64,000 nt of DNA from an uncultured Bacteroidaceae bacterium (GCA_905234555.1 CAJOHO010000002.1:113499-177498), one strand, 5' to 3'. Positions 1 to 9,345 are shown, counted from the stretch's first letter. Numbers and translations: made by a program. The notes: generated by a model from the letters alone, not told the origin.

Positions 1-260
1 TCTCTCCATTCGTCTTTCACTTTCGTGCCGCCTCTGCCGTTGCAATGAGCGCAGAAGACATTGCCTGAACCTTGGCACATATTGCAGCGTACCTCCTTCT
101 TGCCTAAGCAGAAGTCGCACTCGCGATAACCTTTACCACTACAGAACGCACAAGTACGTTTTTCCAGTCCTGTACCTTCGCAGTTTCTACACTTGGTCTG
201 TGCCTGAGCGTACAGCGATCCTATCGTCATCGCTATACCAATAAGAATAACTCGTTTCAT
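1..260 (-). CDS. Secreted DnaJ-zinc-finger-like cysteine-rich protein (3' part cut by window edge)
   Basis: This ORF is absent from the track. It starts at the ATG whose complement is at 258-260 and runs off the left edge. It begins MKRVILIGIAMTIGSLYAQA, a short signal peptide, so the product should be exported. The visible mature part consists of CxxC-x-G-x-G type repeats (CRNCEGTG, CAFCSGKG, CDFCLGKK, CNMCQGSG, CAHCNGRG). These resemble the zinc-binding repeats of DnaJ and of small Bacteroidetes exported proteins. No J domain is seen in the visible part. Role unknown; zinc or redox binding in the envelope is an inference. The adjacent Sel1 gene has a similar leader (MKRY start after an AT-rich stretch). 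Confidence 0.75.
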   Translation of the reverse strand, partial: MKRVILIGIAMTIGSLYAQAQTKCRNCEGTGLEKRTCAFCSGKGYRECDFCLGKKEVRCNMCQGSGNVFCAHCNGRGGTKVKDEWR

Positions 261-322
261 AATTGTATCGTTTTAAAAATTAATAATGTACTATATTTCT
301 TTATAATTGATAATTTAAGTTC

Positions 323-865
323 TTACCACGTCTCTTTCAGGCCTTCCAAGTATCCTTGTGCAAACTTATAGCCTGTGCGGGCAGACTTTTTCAGCCAATC
401 TAAACCTTTCTTTTTATCTATGAATTGTTCAGTAACATATTTTTCGTCTTCAATTTCTTCATCAAATTCGGATCCACCATAGAAGATCCCATTAAAACCA
501 ACATAGTAGAGCCCCAAATCACACATACAGTAGCCACTACCCATTTCAGCTCCTTTTCTGTCCCAGTAGATTTGTTCCAAGAGGTCGAAATCGGTTCCGT
601 CTCCATACCCATACATATAGGCAACCATTTCAATGGCACTCACATTGTTCATCTGGGCAGCTTTGAGGAACCACTTGAAAGCTTCTCCATGATCCTTGGC
701 AACACCCTTGCCGTCTAAGTAGCCTTTTCCTACATTATACATAGCAGTAGGGTCACCCAGCTGAGCCAATTCATGATTGCGGGCAAATGTCTCTTTGTCA
801 CTCGTCTGTGCCGTCGCCGTCAGCGAAACTGACAGAACCAATAAAGATAAAATGTATCGTTTCAT
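323..865 (-). CDS. Secreted Sel1-repeat protein
   Basis: The start chosen is the internal ATG at 865 (MKRYILSLLVLSVSLTATAQ), because it opens a clean signal peptide; the track start at 913 adds 16 unlikely residues. The mature protein of about 160 residues carries Sel1/TPR-like repeats, for example DPTAMYNVGKGYLDGKG, EAFKWFLKAAQ, SAIEMVAYMYGYGDG and GLDWLKKSARTGYKFAQ. Such repeats form alpha-solenoids for protein-protein contacts; the partner is unknown. A promoter-like TAACTTTG sits about 140 bp upstream at 1006-1013, leaving a leader that contains the hairpin repeat at 936-997. Confidence 0.85.
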   Translation of the reverse strand: MKRYILSLLVLSVSLTATAQTSDKETFARNHELAQLGDPTAMYNVGKGYLDGKGVAKDHGEAFKWFLKAAQMNNVSAIEMVAYMYGYGDGTDFDLLEQIYWDRKGAEMGSGYCMCDLGLYYVGFNGIFYGGSEFDEEIEDEKYVTEQFIDKKKGLDWLKKSARTGYKFAQGYLEGLKETW

Positions 866-935
866 AATCGTATGATTTTTTTTGTTGAACATTAGTTGTA
901 AGTTGGTTGACAATTAGTCATCATTAATTTTGAAT

Positions 936-997
936 AAATCGCTTCCGCTCGACAATACTCAAGTAAACTTGGCATTGTTCTCACTTAATCGCGATTT
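936..997. repeat. Interspersed hairpin repeat, copy 1
   Basis: CTCGACAATACTCAAG-taaa-CTTGGCATTG is enclosed by an outer AAATCGC/GCGATTT stem. Recognisably the same sequence recurs at 35553-35620 and 58002-58072. The apical stem changes on both sides between copies (CAAG/CTTG here, CAAAC/GTTTG in the second copy). It lies in the leader of the Sel1 gene. Confidence 0.55.
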
Positions 998-1005
998 TGA
1001 CGCTG

Positions 1006-1013
1006 CAAAGTTA
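1006..1013 (-). promoter_or_regulatory. Bacteroidetes -7 element upstream of the Sel1 gene
   Basis: CAAAGTTA on the + strand is TAACTTTG on the minus strand, the standard TAnnTTTG -7 element. Confidence 0.5.
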
Positions 1014-1127
1014 GGTACTTTTCAACCCATTTTCCAAGGTTTTTCCCTAATAACTCGCGGAATTATCCTATTTTCAGACGAAAATCCCTATCATTCAGCC
1101 TCTTTTGCAAACTCTACTTCATGTCTT

Positions 1128-1500
1128 TCTTAGCATCCCATCCACATTGTCTTAGTTCTCAATCCGCATTATCTTAGCTCTCCATCCACATTTTCTTAGC
1201 ATCCTTTCCGCATTTTGTTAACTCAAAATCTCATTATTCTTCGCTCAAATGAAATTTTTAAGTACTTATAAGAAAATTTCCAAGTACTTAGAAATAAATT
1301 TTCAAGTACTTAAAAAAATATTTCCAAGTACTTAGAAAAAAATTTCCAAGTACTTGGAATTTTCACAACTCTTAGCTTATATGAAATTTTGTGTTCGCTT
1401 TGAGAACTTTGAGAGTTTAGTCTTGATGTTGGTAGAGTTCGCTTTGGAAGCTTTTCGTGTTCAGTTTATGGAGGTCCGCAGTTCAGTATTTCTGTTTTAG
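1128..1500. repeat. 22-bp phased array A (about 17 units, several core families)
   Basis: Unit starts fall every 22 bp from 1128 to 1480. Units 1-4 begin TCTTAGC or TCTTAGT, unit 5 TGTTAAC, unit 6 TCTTCGC, units 7-11 AAGTACTT, unit 12 TCTTAGC again, and later units TGTTCGC, AGTTTAG, AGTTCGC, TGTTCAG and AGTTCAG. Only about the first seven bases are conserved within each family; the rest is mostly A/T-rich and variable. The 22-bp register is kept where one core family gives way to another. The last unit is 21 bp. The array lies between divergent genes. No ORF explains it. Confidence 0.85.
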
Positions 1501-1642
1501 AGTTCTGTTTTAGGGCCTGTGGGGCAAGAATATTGATTAGCTTTGTGTAAAGTTAGGTTGCATTTGTGGCATGAAAAATATAAAAAACAAAAAGAAATGT
1601 CATTTTTATGAGTATAGTGCTCGTTTAATCGAATTTTTACAT

Positions 1643-1650
1643 TATCTTTG
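1643..1650 (+). promoter_or_regulatory. -7 element (TATCTTTG) for the 1701 gene
   Basis: TATCTTTG lies 51 bp upstream of the start codon. The -33 region is weak. Confidence 0.5.
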
Positions 1651-1700
1651 CAGGCAGAATACTCAGTCAACCTATTTTATAAACTAAAACAAACGACAAA

Positions 1701-2222
1701 ATGAAAAAAGGTATGAAGAAAGCTTTGCTGACACTCGCTGTGTTGGCAGCTCCGTTTGCCTTACAGGCACAGACAAAGTTCCACGATGTTGAGGTGCACG
1801 AAGCATCGGGACCCGTAAAGAAGATTGAAGGAAGCCAGATGGGCCAGAAGCAGATCATCAATTTCACGCAGGACGGAAAGATGCAGCAGGACGGCGTCAC
1901 TGACATGAAGTATGATGAGAACGGATACTTGCAGTCTGCCACGATGACGATGAACGACATGTCTCTTTCCTCTACATATCAGTGGGAGAACGGCCAGTTC
2001 AAAGGTCAGAGTGTAAACATCATGGGCCAGTCGATGGTGAACACCTTGAAGCGTGACGACAAAGGTGCTATCATTGGTGCTTCGATGGATATGGGTGGTC
2101 AGAAAATGGATATGGACTACAAAGACATCAAGTACGATGCAAAGGGTAACTGGATCAGCCGCAAGATTTCTGTGATGGGACAGGAAATTGAGCAGACCAG
2201 AACCATTGAGTATTACGAATAA
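1701..2222 (+). CDS. Secreted hypothetical protein with YD-like repeats
   Basis: The protein has 173 residues and starts MKKGMKKALLTLAVLAAPFALQAQ, a signal peptide. The rest is polar, methionine-rich and beta-like, with recurring phrases such as MKYDENGYLQSATM, IKYDAKGNWISRKI and WENGQFKGQ. These resemble single YD/RHS-type beta-hairpin repeats. It is likely periplasmic or surface exposed; no enzyme motif is seen. It has its own promoter and a terminator hairpin at 2357-2393, so it is probably monocistronic. Confidence 0.8.
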   Translation: MKKGMKKALLTLAVLAAPFALQAQTKFHDVEVHEASGPVKKIEGSQMGQKQIINFTQDGKMQQDGVTDMKYDENGYLQSATMTMNDMSLSSTYQWENGQFKGQSVNIMGQSMVNTLKRDDKGAIIGASMDMGGQKMDMDYKDIKYDAKGNWISRKISVMGQEIEQTRTIEYYE

Positions 2223-2223
2223 A

Positions 2224-2445
2224 AGAGGACCCACCCCCTTTTCAATGGTCTTTACACCCCCTTCGGTTCCCCCGTTAATCGGGGGACAGAAACCCTCCCT
2301 GCAGGGAGGGGAGTGGTTACTCCACTAATGGGGACTGGTTCAATAAAGCTAAAAAGAAAGAGACTCTCCTTTTTGTGGGAGAGCCTCTTTTTATGCACTA
2401 TATACTCCCCTCCCTGCAGGAAGGGGCAAGGGGGTGGGTCCCCCT
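2224..2445. repeat. Palindromic interspersed element (intergenic copy)
   Basis: The element is bounded by inverted GGACCCACCCCCTT (near 2227) and AAGGGGGTGGGTCC (near 2428). Inside it are the palindrome CCCTCCCTGCAGGGAGGG, a GGAGTGGTTACTCC near-palindrome and a terminator. Pieces recur inside metH (GGACCCACCCCC near 32768), inside priA (near 54240, GGAGTAATTACTCC) and, as a related C/G palindrome, at the end of the DMP19 gene. Confidence 0.65.
2357..2393. terminator. Bidirectional intrinsic terminator
   Basis: AAAGAG-a-CTCTCC, loop TTTTTGT, then GGGAGAG-c-CTCTTTTT. It has T-runs in both directions and separates two convergent genes. Confidence 0.75.
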
Positions 2446-4571
2446 TATTGATTGAAGAACTTGTAGCGGTAGTCCTGGATGTTGGCTTTGCGGTAGAGGT
2501 CGTTGAAGCTCATGAAGTTGAGGTTTTCCTGAGCTGTAGCCTTGAGTTCAGCTGCTGCGTCGTACTTCTCTTCTGACTTGTGTTCGTCGAGAACCTGAAG
2601 CATGTAAACGCCGTACTGACCCTTCACAGCCTTACCGAAGGCACCCTTCGCAGTCTTGGCTGCAAGTACGCCAACAACTGGTTCGTTGCCTGTGTTGCGA
2701 GGCATCTGAGGATTGCTGAAGGTGTAGAAGTTGATGTGTGAGAGGCTGTCAGCCTGAGCACCCTTCACAGCCTTCGCAGCTTCGATGTTGCTGATGTTCT
2801 TCACGTCAGCAAGAATCTTCTCTGCTTTCTTCTCGTTGGTTACCAGCGGCTTGAGCTGTTCCTTCACCTTCTCGAAGGGCACGAAACCTGGTTCAATCAC
2901 GTCGCTGAGGGCAGCGATGATGTAGTGACCTGCGTCAGCGTCGCCACAACGGTAGATGGCCTGAGAAACTTCACCCTTGCTGGCTTCGTCCATTGCCCAG
3001 CGAACGATGTCGCCAGTCTTAGCGATATTGTTGATGGAACGAACGCCGCCACCTACGTTTGCAGTCTGCACGAAGTAGTTGCTCTTAGGTGCGTTCTCTT
3101 CCAGCTTCTTGATGTCTGTGCCGTTCTGTCCGAGGAAAGCGTTGAGTTTGTTGTACTCAGCGTTGGAAGTTTCCTGAGAGTACTTGAGTTCCTTAGCGAT
3201 AACAGCTACGTTGTACTTCTCAACCGGCTCCTTCTTCTCCATGACGTAAACCACGAGAGTGACGCCGTTCTGCAGCTTGATGAGCTTGGCGCTGTTCTCA
3301 GGAATAGCGAGGATGGTGGGGATGTTCTCAATACCGAAGCCCTGCTGAGCGAGCAGCTGAGTGGAGAACCAAGTGGAGTCGCTGGGCTGGTTGAACTTCT
3401 TGGCGATTTCCTTGAAGTCAGCACCTGCGTTGAGTGCGTTGACTGTGCTGTCGGCACGAGTTTCGATGGTCTTCTCGTCGTTGCCTACAACCTGGAGAAC
3501 GCGAGCCAGCACTTCGTCAGTCTCAGTCTTCTTATCGAGGAGGCGAACGGTGAAGAAGCAGCGTGATTCGGGATCGAAGTCAACGTCTGTGGTTTCACCT
3601 ACCTGAATGCTGGTGGAGTCGGTACCCAGTTTTGCCTGAACGAAAGAGGGGAGGAGATCCTTCTTCAGCAGAAGGTCGGTGTAAGTCATCTTGGAAGAAC
3701 TCTTGCGTACGACGCTGGTGATATCCTTCTTGGTCGTAGCAGCCACGAGTTTCTGCTGCTCAGCTTCCATTTCTTTCTTGGCAGCTTCGCGGTCGGCCTC
3801 ACTTGGGGTAAGCACTACGTCGATGAACTTCACTTCGCGTACTTCGCTCTGCTGTGCAAAGCGTGGCTTCAGCTCTTCATACTTCTTCTTCAGGTCTTCG
3901 TCGCTCACCTTCACGTCCTCGTCCTTCACAGTAGTGAGAGGAACGGAAACGAGGAGCACGTCCTTGTCGGCTGTGCGGTCGGCAAAGTGCTTCTGAGCCT
4001 CGATGGGGTTGCTGATGAGACCCTTAGCCAGAATTGTCTGGTATTTGATAGCTGTGATTTCCTGACGGATCTCGTCCTGCACGAAGAGGTAATAGTCCTT
4101 GAGCTGAGGCTCAGTCTTCGTGATCTGCTCGATATAAACGGGGTCGAGCTGCTGGGTTTCAGGATTGAAGAAAGAACGAACGAGGAGATACATAGCCGAC
4201 TGGATCTGCTGTCCTGCGTAAGTACCTGTGAGCAGGGCGTTTGCCACTTCGTCGTCGCTGGTTGTGAGACCCAGCTTCTTGCACTCTTCGCCCAGGATGC
4301 GGTGCTGCACGAAATTGCGCCAAGCGGTTTCGTTGGCCTGTTCGTCAGCCATCTGACGTCCCTGGTAGAACTGTTCGTTGAAGAACTGGTAATTCTTCAG
4401 ATACTGCTGGAATTCGTCGTAAGGAATTTTTTCACCAGCAATGTTTCCTGCATCGGGCATCTTGCTGCCCGTACACTTGCTAAAGTCGCTGAGGATGAAC
4501 AACGCAAGGGCGATACCGATAGCACTCACCAGCAATACGTTGTGCTTCCTGATTGATTGTAAAACTGCCAT
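2445..4571 (-). CDS. Periplasmic peptidylprolyl isomerase, PpiD/SurA type
   Basis: The protein has 708 residues. An N-terminal membrane anchor (residues 10-30, VLLVSAIGIALALFILSDF) is followed by a SurA-N-like helical domain, PPIC/parvulin-like segments and a long C-terminal helical region, as in inner-membrane-anchored foldases of the PpiD class. The family assists folding of exported and outer-membrane proteins. It is preceded by a TATCTTTG promoter at 4647-4654 and is probably monocistronic. The start is MAVLQSIRKHN, directly before the anchor. The overall class is firm; whether the PPIase domains are active cannot be judged by eye. Confidence 0.9.
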   Translation of the reverse strand: MAVLQSIRKHNVLLVSAIGIALALFILSDFSKCTGSKMPDAGNIAGEKIPYDEFQQYLKNYQFFNEQFYQGRQMADEQANETAWRNFVQHRILGEECKKLGLTTSDDEVANALLTGTYAGQQIQSAMYLLVRSFFNPETQQLDPVYIEQITKTEPQLKDYYLFVQDEIRQEITAIKYQTILAKGLISNPIEAQKHFADRTADKDVLLVSVPLTTVKDEDVKVSDEDLKKKYEELKPRFAQQSEVREVKFIDVVLTPSEADREAAKKEMEAEQQKLVAATTKKDITSVVRKSSSKMTYTDLLLKKDLLPSFVQAKLGTDSTSIQVGETTDVDFDPESRCFFTVRLLDKKTETDEVLARVLQVVGNDEKTIETRADSTVNALNAGADFKEIAKKFNQPSDSTWFSTQLLAQQGFGIENIPTILAIPENSAKLIKLQNGVTLVVYVMEKKEPVEKYNVAVIAKELKYSQETSNAEYNKLNAFLGQNGTDIKKLEENAPKSNYFVQTANVGGGVRSINNIAKTGDIVRWAMDEASKGEVSQAIYRCGDADAGHYIIAALSDVIEPGFVPFEKVKEQLKPLVTNEKKAEKILADVKNISNIEAAKAVKGAQADSLSHINFYTFSNPQMPRNTGNEPVVGVLAAKTAKGAFGKAVKGQYGVYMLQVLDEHKSEEKYDAAAELKATAQENLNFMSFNDLYRKANIQDYRYKFFNQ

Positions 4572-4646
4572 TTTTTAATTATTGATTTTTGTGATTAATT
4601 TTGCAAACTGTTAAGTTTGAGTTTTGGCGAAACACCAAAAATCGTG

Positions 4647-4654
4647 CAAAGATA
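4647..4654 (-). promoter_or_regulatory. -7 element (TATCTTTG) for the ppiD-like gene
   Basis: CAAAGATA on the + strand, 76 bp upstream of the start. Confidence 0.5.
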
Positions 4655-4687
4655 CAAAAAAAATCTGGAACAGGCTTACAGTTAGGA

Positions 4688-4747
4688 TAAAAAAAGACTA
4701 CTGACGGATAATATTTTCTCGTTTAACGAGTTTTTTACCGTCAGTAG
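4688..4747 (-). terminator. Terminator of the RND efflux operon
   Basis: CTACTGACGG pairs with CCGTCAGTAG around an inner CTCGTT/AACGAG hairpin. A T-run follows on the minus strand. Confidence 0.75.
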
Positions 4748-4805
4748 AGTGCTTTTAGTCGTTGTTAAGTCAATTCGAATTCTCGAAAGTCGAGCATCTG
4801 AAGGG

Positions 4806-6212
4806 CTACTTCAGCTTTCCAGAAGCACGGAGGTATTTGGTGTGTGCAAGGAGCTGCTGGCAGCGTGCTTCCACAACGTCGGCGCTGGCTTTCTGCCAAA
4901 GTGCCTGTGCATCGAGATAGTCGGAAAGTGGTTCGATACCCACTTCGTAAAGCTGCTTGGACTGCTTCATGTTTTCTTCTGCCTGCTTCAGCGATTCCTT
5001 TGTCAGCGCTACTTCGCTCTGTGCTTCTTCCAGGTTGTTGATGCTCTGGGTGAGCTGGAGGGTGAGTTTCTCATCGATGTCCTGCTGTTCGAGAAGTGCA
5101 ATCTGGTGCTTGGCACGAGCAGAGTTTACCTTATTTGTACGTTCACCAAATGTGATGAGTGGCATCTTGAAGGTCACAGCCACATAGCCCGAACCGCTGT
5201 CGATGAGTTTTTTGCCAGCCAGTTCGCCACCGTTCATGTAGTTGTAGCCTCCGATGAGAGCGAGGTTAGGCATAAATTCGCTCTTGGTCAGCTTTACCTG
5301 CTTTTCTGCCAGTTCTGCCTTCGCCCGCATCAGGTTATGTTCAGGACGTAAGGCAGTGGAACTGTTAACGTCTGCGTTCACTTGGAAGTCGGCAAGGGCA
5401 TCGTTATCCGGTGAAACCACTTCGATGTGTGTGTCGAGCGGAAGTCCCATGAGGTGACAGAGGTTCATGCGTGCCAGACGGTAGGCGTTGTCTGCCTTCT
5501 GGATGGACAGTTGGGCTTCGTTGAGCTTCACCTGCACTTTGAGCTGGTCGTTGTGGGTCTTCATTCCGTGACGGACAGCAGCATCCACATTTTTCTGGAG
5601 TTCCTGCAAGAGCGTCTGGTAACTGCGAGCCACATTGGCGAGTTCTTTCGCACGAACTGCTTGAATATAGGCTTCATCGGTGTTGACAATCACTTCGTTC
5701 TCGGAAAGGCGGATGTTCTCTGTCGCCATCTGCTGTCCGATCTGCGCCATATTGTAGGCTGCCGTGATTTTTCCACCCATGTAAAGCGGTTGCTGCAACT
5801 GGATTCCTCCGATGAGCACGTTCTTGATCTTGTATTCCTTCTTCTGGTCTGGGAAGTCGGCATACTGGTTGAGCGTGTAGCTGCCGTCGGCATTGGGTGT
5901 GACGTTGGGAATGTACTGACCAGCCTCAGCGTTGTAGTAGTAGATGGGAAGATGGCCTCCGGAGATGGTGATGTCACCCTTGGCAGTGGAGTAGTAGTCG
6001 GCTGCGATGAGGTTGACACGCGGATAGTAGAGGCTTTTGTAGGAAGCTGCATCGTAGCTCACCTGTTCACGGGTCAGCTGAGATTTCTTAACGTCCTTGT
6101 TGGCGCTGAGTGCACGTTCGCGTGCTTCGTTCAGCGTGATGGTCTGCTGAGCGGAGAGTTGCGACGAAATCGCAACAAACAGAACAAGGAGGAGACTGTA
6201 TTTTGTTTTCAT
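4806..6212 (-). CDS. TolC-family outer-membrane efflux channel
   Basis: The start is placed at ATG 6212 (MKTKYSLLLVLFVAISSQLSAQ, a signal peptide); the track start at 6329 runs into the preceding pump gene. The mature protein of about 445 residues has the two-repeat helical layout of TolC/OprM proteins (TLNEARERALSANKDVKKS near the N-terminus; the second half ends with long helices). It forms the outer-membrane exit duct of the tripartite pump. The start codon lies 5 bp downstream of the pump stop at 6217-6219, so the genes are tightly coupled. The substrate is unknown. Confidence 0.92.
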   Translation of the reverse strand: MKTKYSLLLVLFVAISSQLSAQQTITLNEARERALSANKDVKKSQLTREQVSYDAASYKSLYYPRVNLIAADYYSTAKGDITISGGHLPIYYYNAEAGQYIPNVTPNADGSYTLNQYADFPDQKKEYKIKNVLIGGIQLQQPLYMGGKITAAYNMAQIGQQMATENIRLSENEVIVNTDEAYIQAVRAKELANVARSYQTLLQELQKNVDAAVRHGMKTHNDQLKVQVKLNEAQLSIQKADNAYRLARMNLCHLMGLPLDTHIEVVSPDNDALADFQVNADVNSSTALRPEHNLMRAKAELAEKQVKLTKSEFMPNLALIGGYNYMNGGELAGKKLIDSGSGYVAVTFKMPLITFGERTNKVNSARAKHQIALLEQQDIDEKLTLQLTQSINNLEEAQSEVALTKESLKQAEENMKQSKQLYEVGIEPLSDYLDAQALWQKASADVVEARCQQLLAHTKYLRASGKLK

Positions 6213-6216
6213 ATCC

Positions 6217-9200
6217 TTATTTAATTTTATAGAACATAGCGTAGAGCACAGGGATGAAGATGAGTGTGATGAGGGTTCCGACGAAGAGACCACCCATGAT
6301 GGTAACTGCCAAAGAACCGAACATCGCATCAGGAATCAGCGGAATCATACCAAGAATAGTGGTGAGCGAAGCCATCATCACAGGACGCAGACGGCTCTTC
6401 GAACTGCGGATGAGGGCAAGGCGTGGACGCATACCGCTTTCAATCTCGAGCGTTATTTCGTCCATGAGCACAATGCCGTTCTTGATCATCATACCAATCA
6501 GACCCAGCACACCCACAATGGCGACAAAGCCGAAGGGCTTGCCTGTGAGCAGGACTGTAGGAATCACACCGACGAGGATGAGAGGGATGCAGCAGAAGAT
6601 GATGGCTGGTTTCTTGTAATCCTTGAAGAGCATGAGCAGGATAACCACCATGAGGATGATGGCGATGGGGAAGCCTTTGAACAGGTAGCGCATACTCTGG
6701 TCGCTAGCTTTCTTCTCTCCTTCCCACGAGAGGCTGTAACCGGCAGGAAGCGGAATCTTCTCAATCTCTTCAGCAATCGCCTGGCGTGCGTCTTCTGTGC
6801 CAACGCCTGGAACAGGTGAACATTGCACACGCTGGGTACGCTGTCCGTTGTCGCGCATCACGACGGGTTCCTCCCAACGGATGTCGATGCTGCGAGCCAC
6901 TTGCTTGAGTGGGGTAGTGGAAACCAGCGTGCTGATGAGTTCGTCCTTGTTCAGCGTTCCTGTCAGCAGTTGCTGGATGGTGGAGCGGTTGAGCACTTTG
7001 TTGACATTGGGCAGCATACCGAATACAGCTACATTGTCCAGACGTTCGATGTCGTTGCCTTCGTCGTCCGTACACTTCAGGTAGATGCTTTCAGGATGAA
7101 TGCCGTCGTAGAAAGTGCCGATGGGAATACCGCCTGTGTATGCCATGATGGAAGTGGCAACTTCGCTACGGCTCAGTCCGCTGGTGCGTGCAGCAGCCTG
7201 GTCATAGTCGATGGTGAGCGTAGGAACTTGCGGCTCCCAGTCGGTTGTAGGCAGATAGACTTTGTTGCTGGCATTGACGATGGTAAGTGCTGAGTCGCAG
7301 AGACGGTGCAGCACTTCGGGGTCTGGTCCGTGGAAGCAGGCTTCGATAGGATATTTCTTGAACATCAGGTTGTAGCGCTTCAGCTTGATGTAAGCATCAG
7401 GGTAGCGTTTGTTCAGTTCTTCCTGAATGTCGTCGATGCTGTTCACCAGATTCTTGGGTGAATCGAAGTCGATGATGAGTTCTCCATAGGAGAGAGAAGG
7501 AGTAGCGATGCTGCGGACAAGATTGTAACGGCTGGGTGTACCTCCGACGCTGGTGGTGATGTGCGTCACTTCCTTGCGCGTCTTGAGATAATCGCTGATT
7601 TCCTTTAAGTCTTTCTCTACTTGTGTGTAGTTGGTTCCTTCAGGCAGTTTATACTCCATGTAGAGCTGGTCGTATTCCATATCAGGGAAGAACGCCTGAT
7701 TGAGGAAACGATAACCGAAGGCACTGGCTCCCAGCAGTACGAGGGCAATGATGATCATGAGGATTCGGTAGCGCAGACCGAAACGCAGCACACGCTCCAG
7801 CACGGTATAGCTCCATCCGCGATACATCACGCTTGACTCGCCGTTCTCTCCTTTCTCTACAGTGGGGTGCAGCATTCGGTCAGCCATGAGGGGAACGTGT
7901 ACCAAAGCCAGAATCCAGGAAAGCAGCAGAGATACTGCCATCACGATGAAGAGGTCGCGAACATAGACTCCAGCTGTATCTGGACTGAGGAAAATGGGCC
8001 AGAATGCCAGGATGGCGATGAGTGTGGCACCCAGCAGCGGCAATGCTGTCTTTTTGCCGATGTTGGTAAGGGCTTCCTTGCGGGGCTTGCCCATCTTAAG
8101 ATCCACCAACACACCATCGACAATCACGATGGCGTTATCCACCAGCATTCCCATTGCGAGGATGAAAGAGGCAAGGCTCACGCGCTGAAGCGTTCCGTTG
8201 TAGAAGTTCAGCACGAGGAGTGAACCGAAGACGATGGTGAGAAGGCTCATACCGATGATGACACCCGACTTGAATCCCATTGTGAAGATGAGGACAACAA
8301 CCACAATGAGTACAGATTCCAGCAAGTTGATGAGGAAGGTGCTGAGTGCGTTATCCACGCGTTCGGGCTGGAAGAACACTTTGTGGAACTCTACGCCTAA
8401 AGGCATTTCCTGTTTCAGTTCATCAATCTTACTCTCCACCTTCTTACCCACTTGGGTGATGTCCTTGTCGGCTACGCAGGAAATGGAGATTCCCAAAGCG
8501 TGTTCGCCGTCGTAACTCATCTCATTGCGTGTGGGGTCGGCATAGCCTTCATAGACGCGGGCGATGTCGCAGATGCGAAGTTGCTCGTCGTTATGTCCCT
8601 GAATCAGCATTTGGGCAATATCGTCCACTTCCTTGAAACGGTCGTTCACGGTGACGCGAATTCGGTTGTTGCCGTTATCGTAATAGCCCGAGTAAGTGGT
8701 TTTGTTCTGGTTGTTCAGGGTCTGGATGACTTCTGTGGGCATCACGCCTAAGTTCGCCATCTTGTCTTGACTCATCTCGATGTAGATACATTCGGTTCGC
8801 TTACCGTAGATTTCTATACGCGACACACCTTCGATTTCAGCCACATTGCGTTTTACCAGTTCTGCATAATCAGACATTTCGCGGTCGGACAATCCGTCGC
8901 CAGTCAGCGCATAGAACATACCGTACACATCGCCGAAGTCGTCTTTGACAATGGGCGTGCTGGCTCCTGCCGGCAGACCGGATGCACCATTGGTTACCTT
9001 ACGGCGAAGCATATCCCACTGCTGTTCCACGTCATCATCGGAGATGGTGGTCTTCAGTTCAACGGTGATGAGGCTCAGGTCTGCCATCGACTGGCTTTGC
9101 ACATTATCCACAGACGACATCTCGCGGATACTCTTTTCCAGCTTGTCTGATACTTCCAACTCAACCTCGTGAGCTGAAGCACCAGGATAGGTTGTCACCA

Positions 9201-9345
9201 CCATCGCCTGCTTCACCTTGATGGCAGGGTCCTCCAGCTTGGGCATATCGAGATAGCTGATGAAGCCACCCAACACCAGACAGAGAACGAAGAATGTTAT
9301 GAGTTTTCGGTTGTTCAAAGCCCAACCAGAGAAATCGAAATTCAT
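6217..9345 (-). CDS. RND-family efflux transporter permease
   Basis: The protein has 1042 residues, the normal length for AcrB/CusA-type pumps. An N-terminal TM helix (KLITFFVLCLVLGGFISYL) is followed by a periplasmic porter domain, a TM bundle with the proton-relay aspartate motif AMGMLVDNAIVIVDG, a second large periplasmic loop and the C-terminal TM bundle (GLIGMMIKNGIVLMDE). It should export small hydrophobic compounds or metals by proton antiport. It is the middle gene of adaptor-pump-channel. No regulator gene is adjacent, so the inducer cannot be inferred. Confidence 0.95.
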   Translation of the reverse strand: MNFDFSGWALNNRKLITFFVLCLVLGGFISYLDMPKLEDPAIKVKQAMVVTTYPGASAHEVELEVSDKLEKSIREMSSVDNVQSQSMADLSLITVELKTTISDDDVEQQWDMLRRKVTNGASGLPAGASTPIVKDDFGDVYGMFYALTGDGLSDREMSDYAELVKRNVAEIEGVSRIEIYGKRTECIYIEMSQDKMANLGVMPTEVIQTLNNQNKTTYSGYYDNGNNRIRVTVNDRFKEVDDIAQMLIQGHNDEQLRICDIARVYEGYADPTRNEMSYDGEHALGISISCVADKDITQVGKKVESKIDELKQEMPLGVEFHKVFFQPERVDNALSTFLINLLESVLIVVVVLIFTMGFKSGVIIGMSLLTIVFGSLLVLNFYNGTLQRVSLASFILAMGMLVDNAIVIVDGVLVDLKMGKPRKEALTNIGKKTALPLLGATLIAILAFWPIFLSPDTAGVYVRDLFIVMAVSLLLSWILALVHVPLMADRMLHPTVEKGENGESSVMYRGWSYTVLERVLRFGLRYRILMIIIALVLLGASAFGYRFLNQAFFPDMEYDQLYMEYKLPEGTNYTQVEKDLKEISDYLKTRKEVTHITTSVGGTPSRYNLVRSIATPSLSYGELIIDFDSPKNLVNSIDDIQEELNKRYPDAYIKLKRYNLMFKKYPIEACFHGPDPEVLHRLCDSALTIVNASNKVYLPTTDWEPQVPTLTIDYDQAAARTSGLSRSEVATSIMAYTGGIPIGTFYDGIHPESIYLKCTDDEGNDIERLDNVAVFGMLPNVNKVLNRSTIQQLLTGTLNKDELISTLVSTTPLKQVARSIDIRWEEPVVMRDNGQRTQRVQCSPVPGVGTEDARQAIAEEIEKIPLPAGYSLSWEGEKKASDQSMRYLFKGFPIAIILMVVILLMLFKDYKKPAIIFCCIPLILVGVIPTVLLTGKPFGFVAIVGVLGLIGMMIKNGIVLMDEITLEIESGMRPRLALIRSSKSRLRPVMMASLTTILGMIPLIPDAMFGSLAVTIMGGLFVGTLITLIFIPVLYAMFYKIK

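Noticed and set aside
1128-1500. CRISPR array
   Set aside because: The unit is only 22 bp with about 7 conserved bases, core motifs change along the array, there are no unique spacers of normal length and no cas genes.
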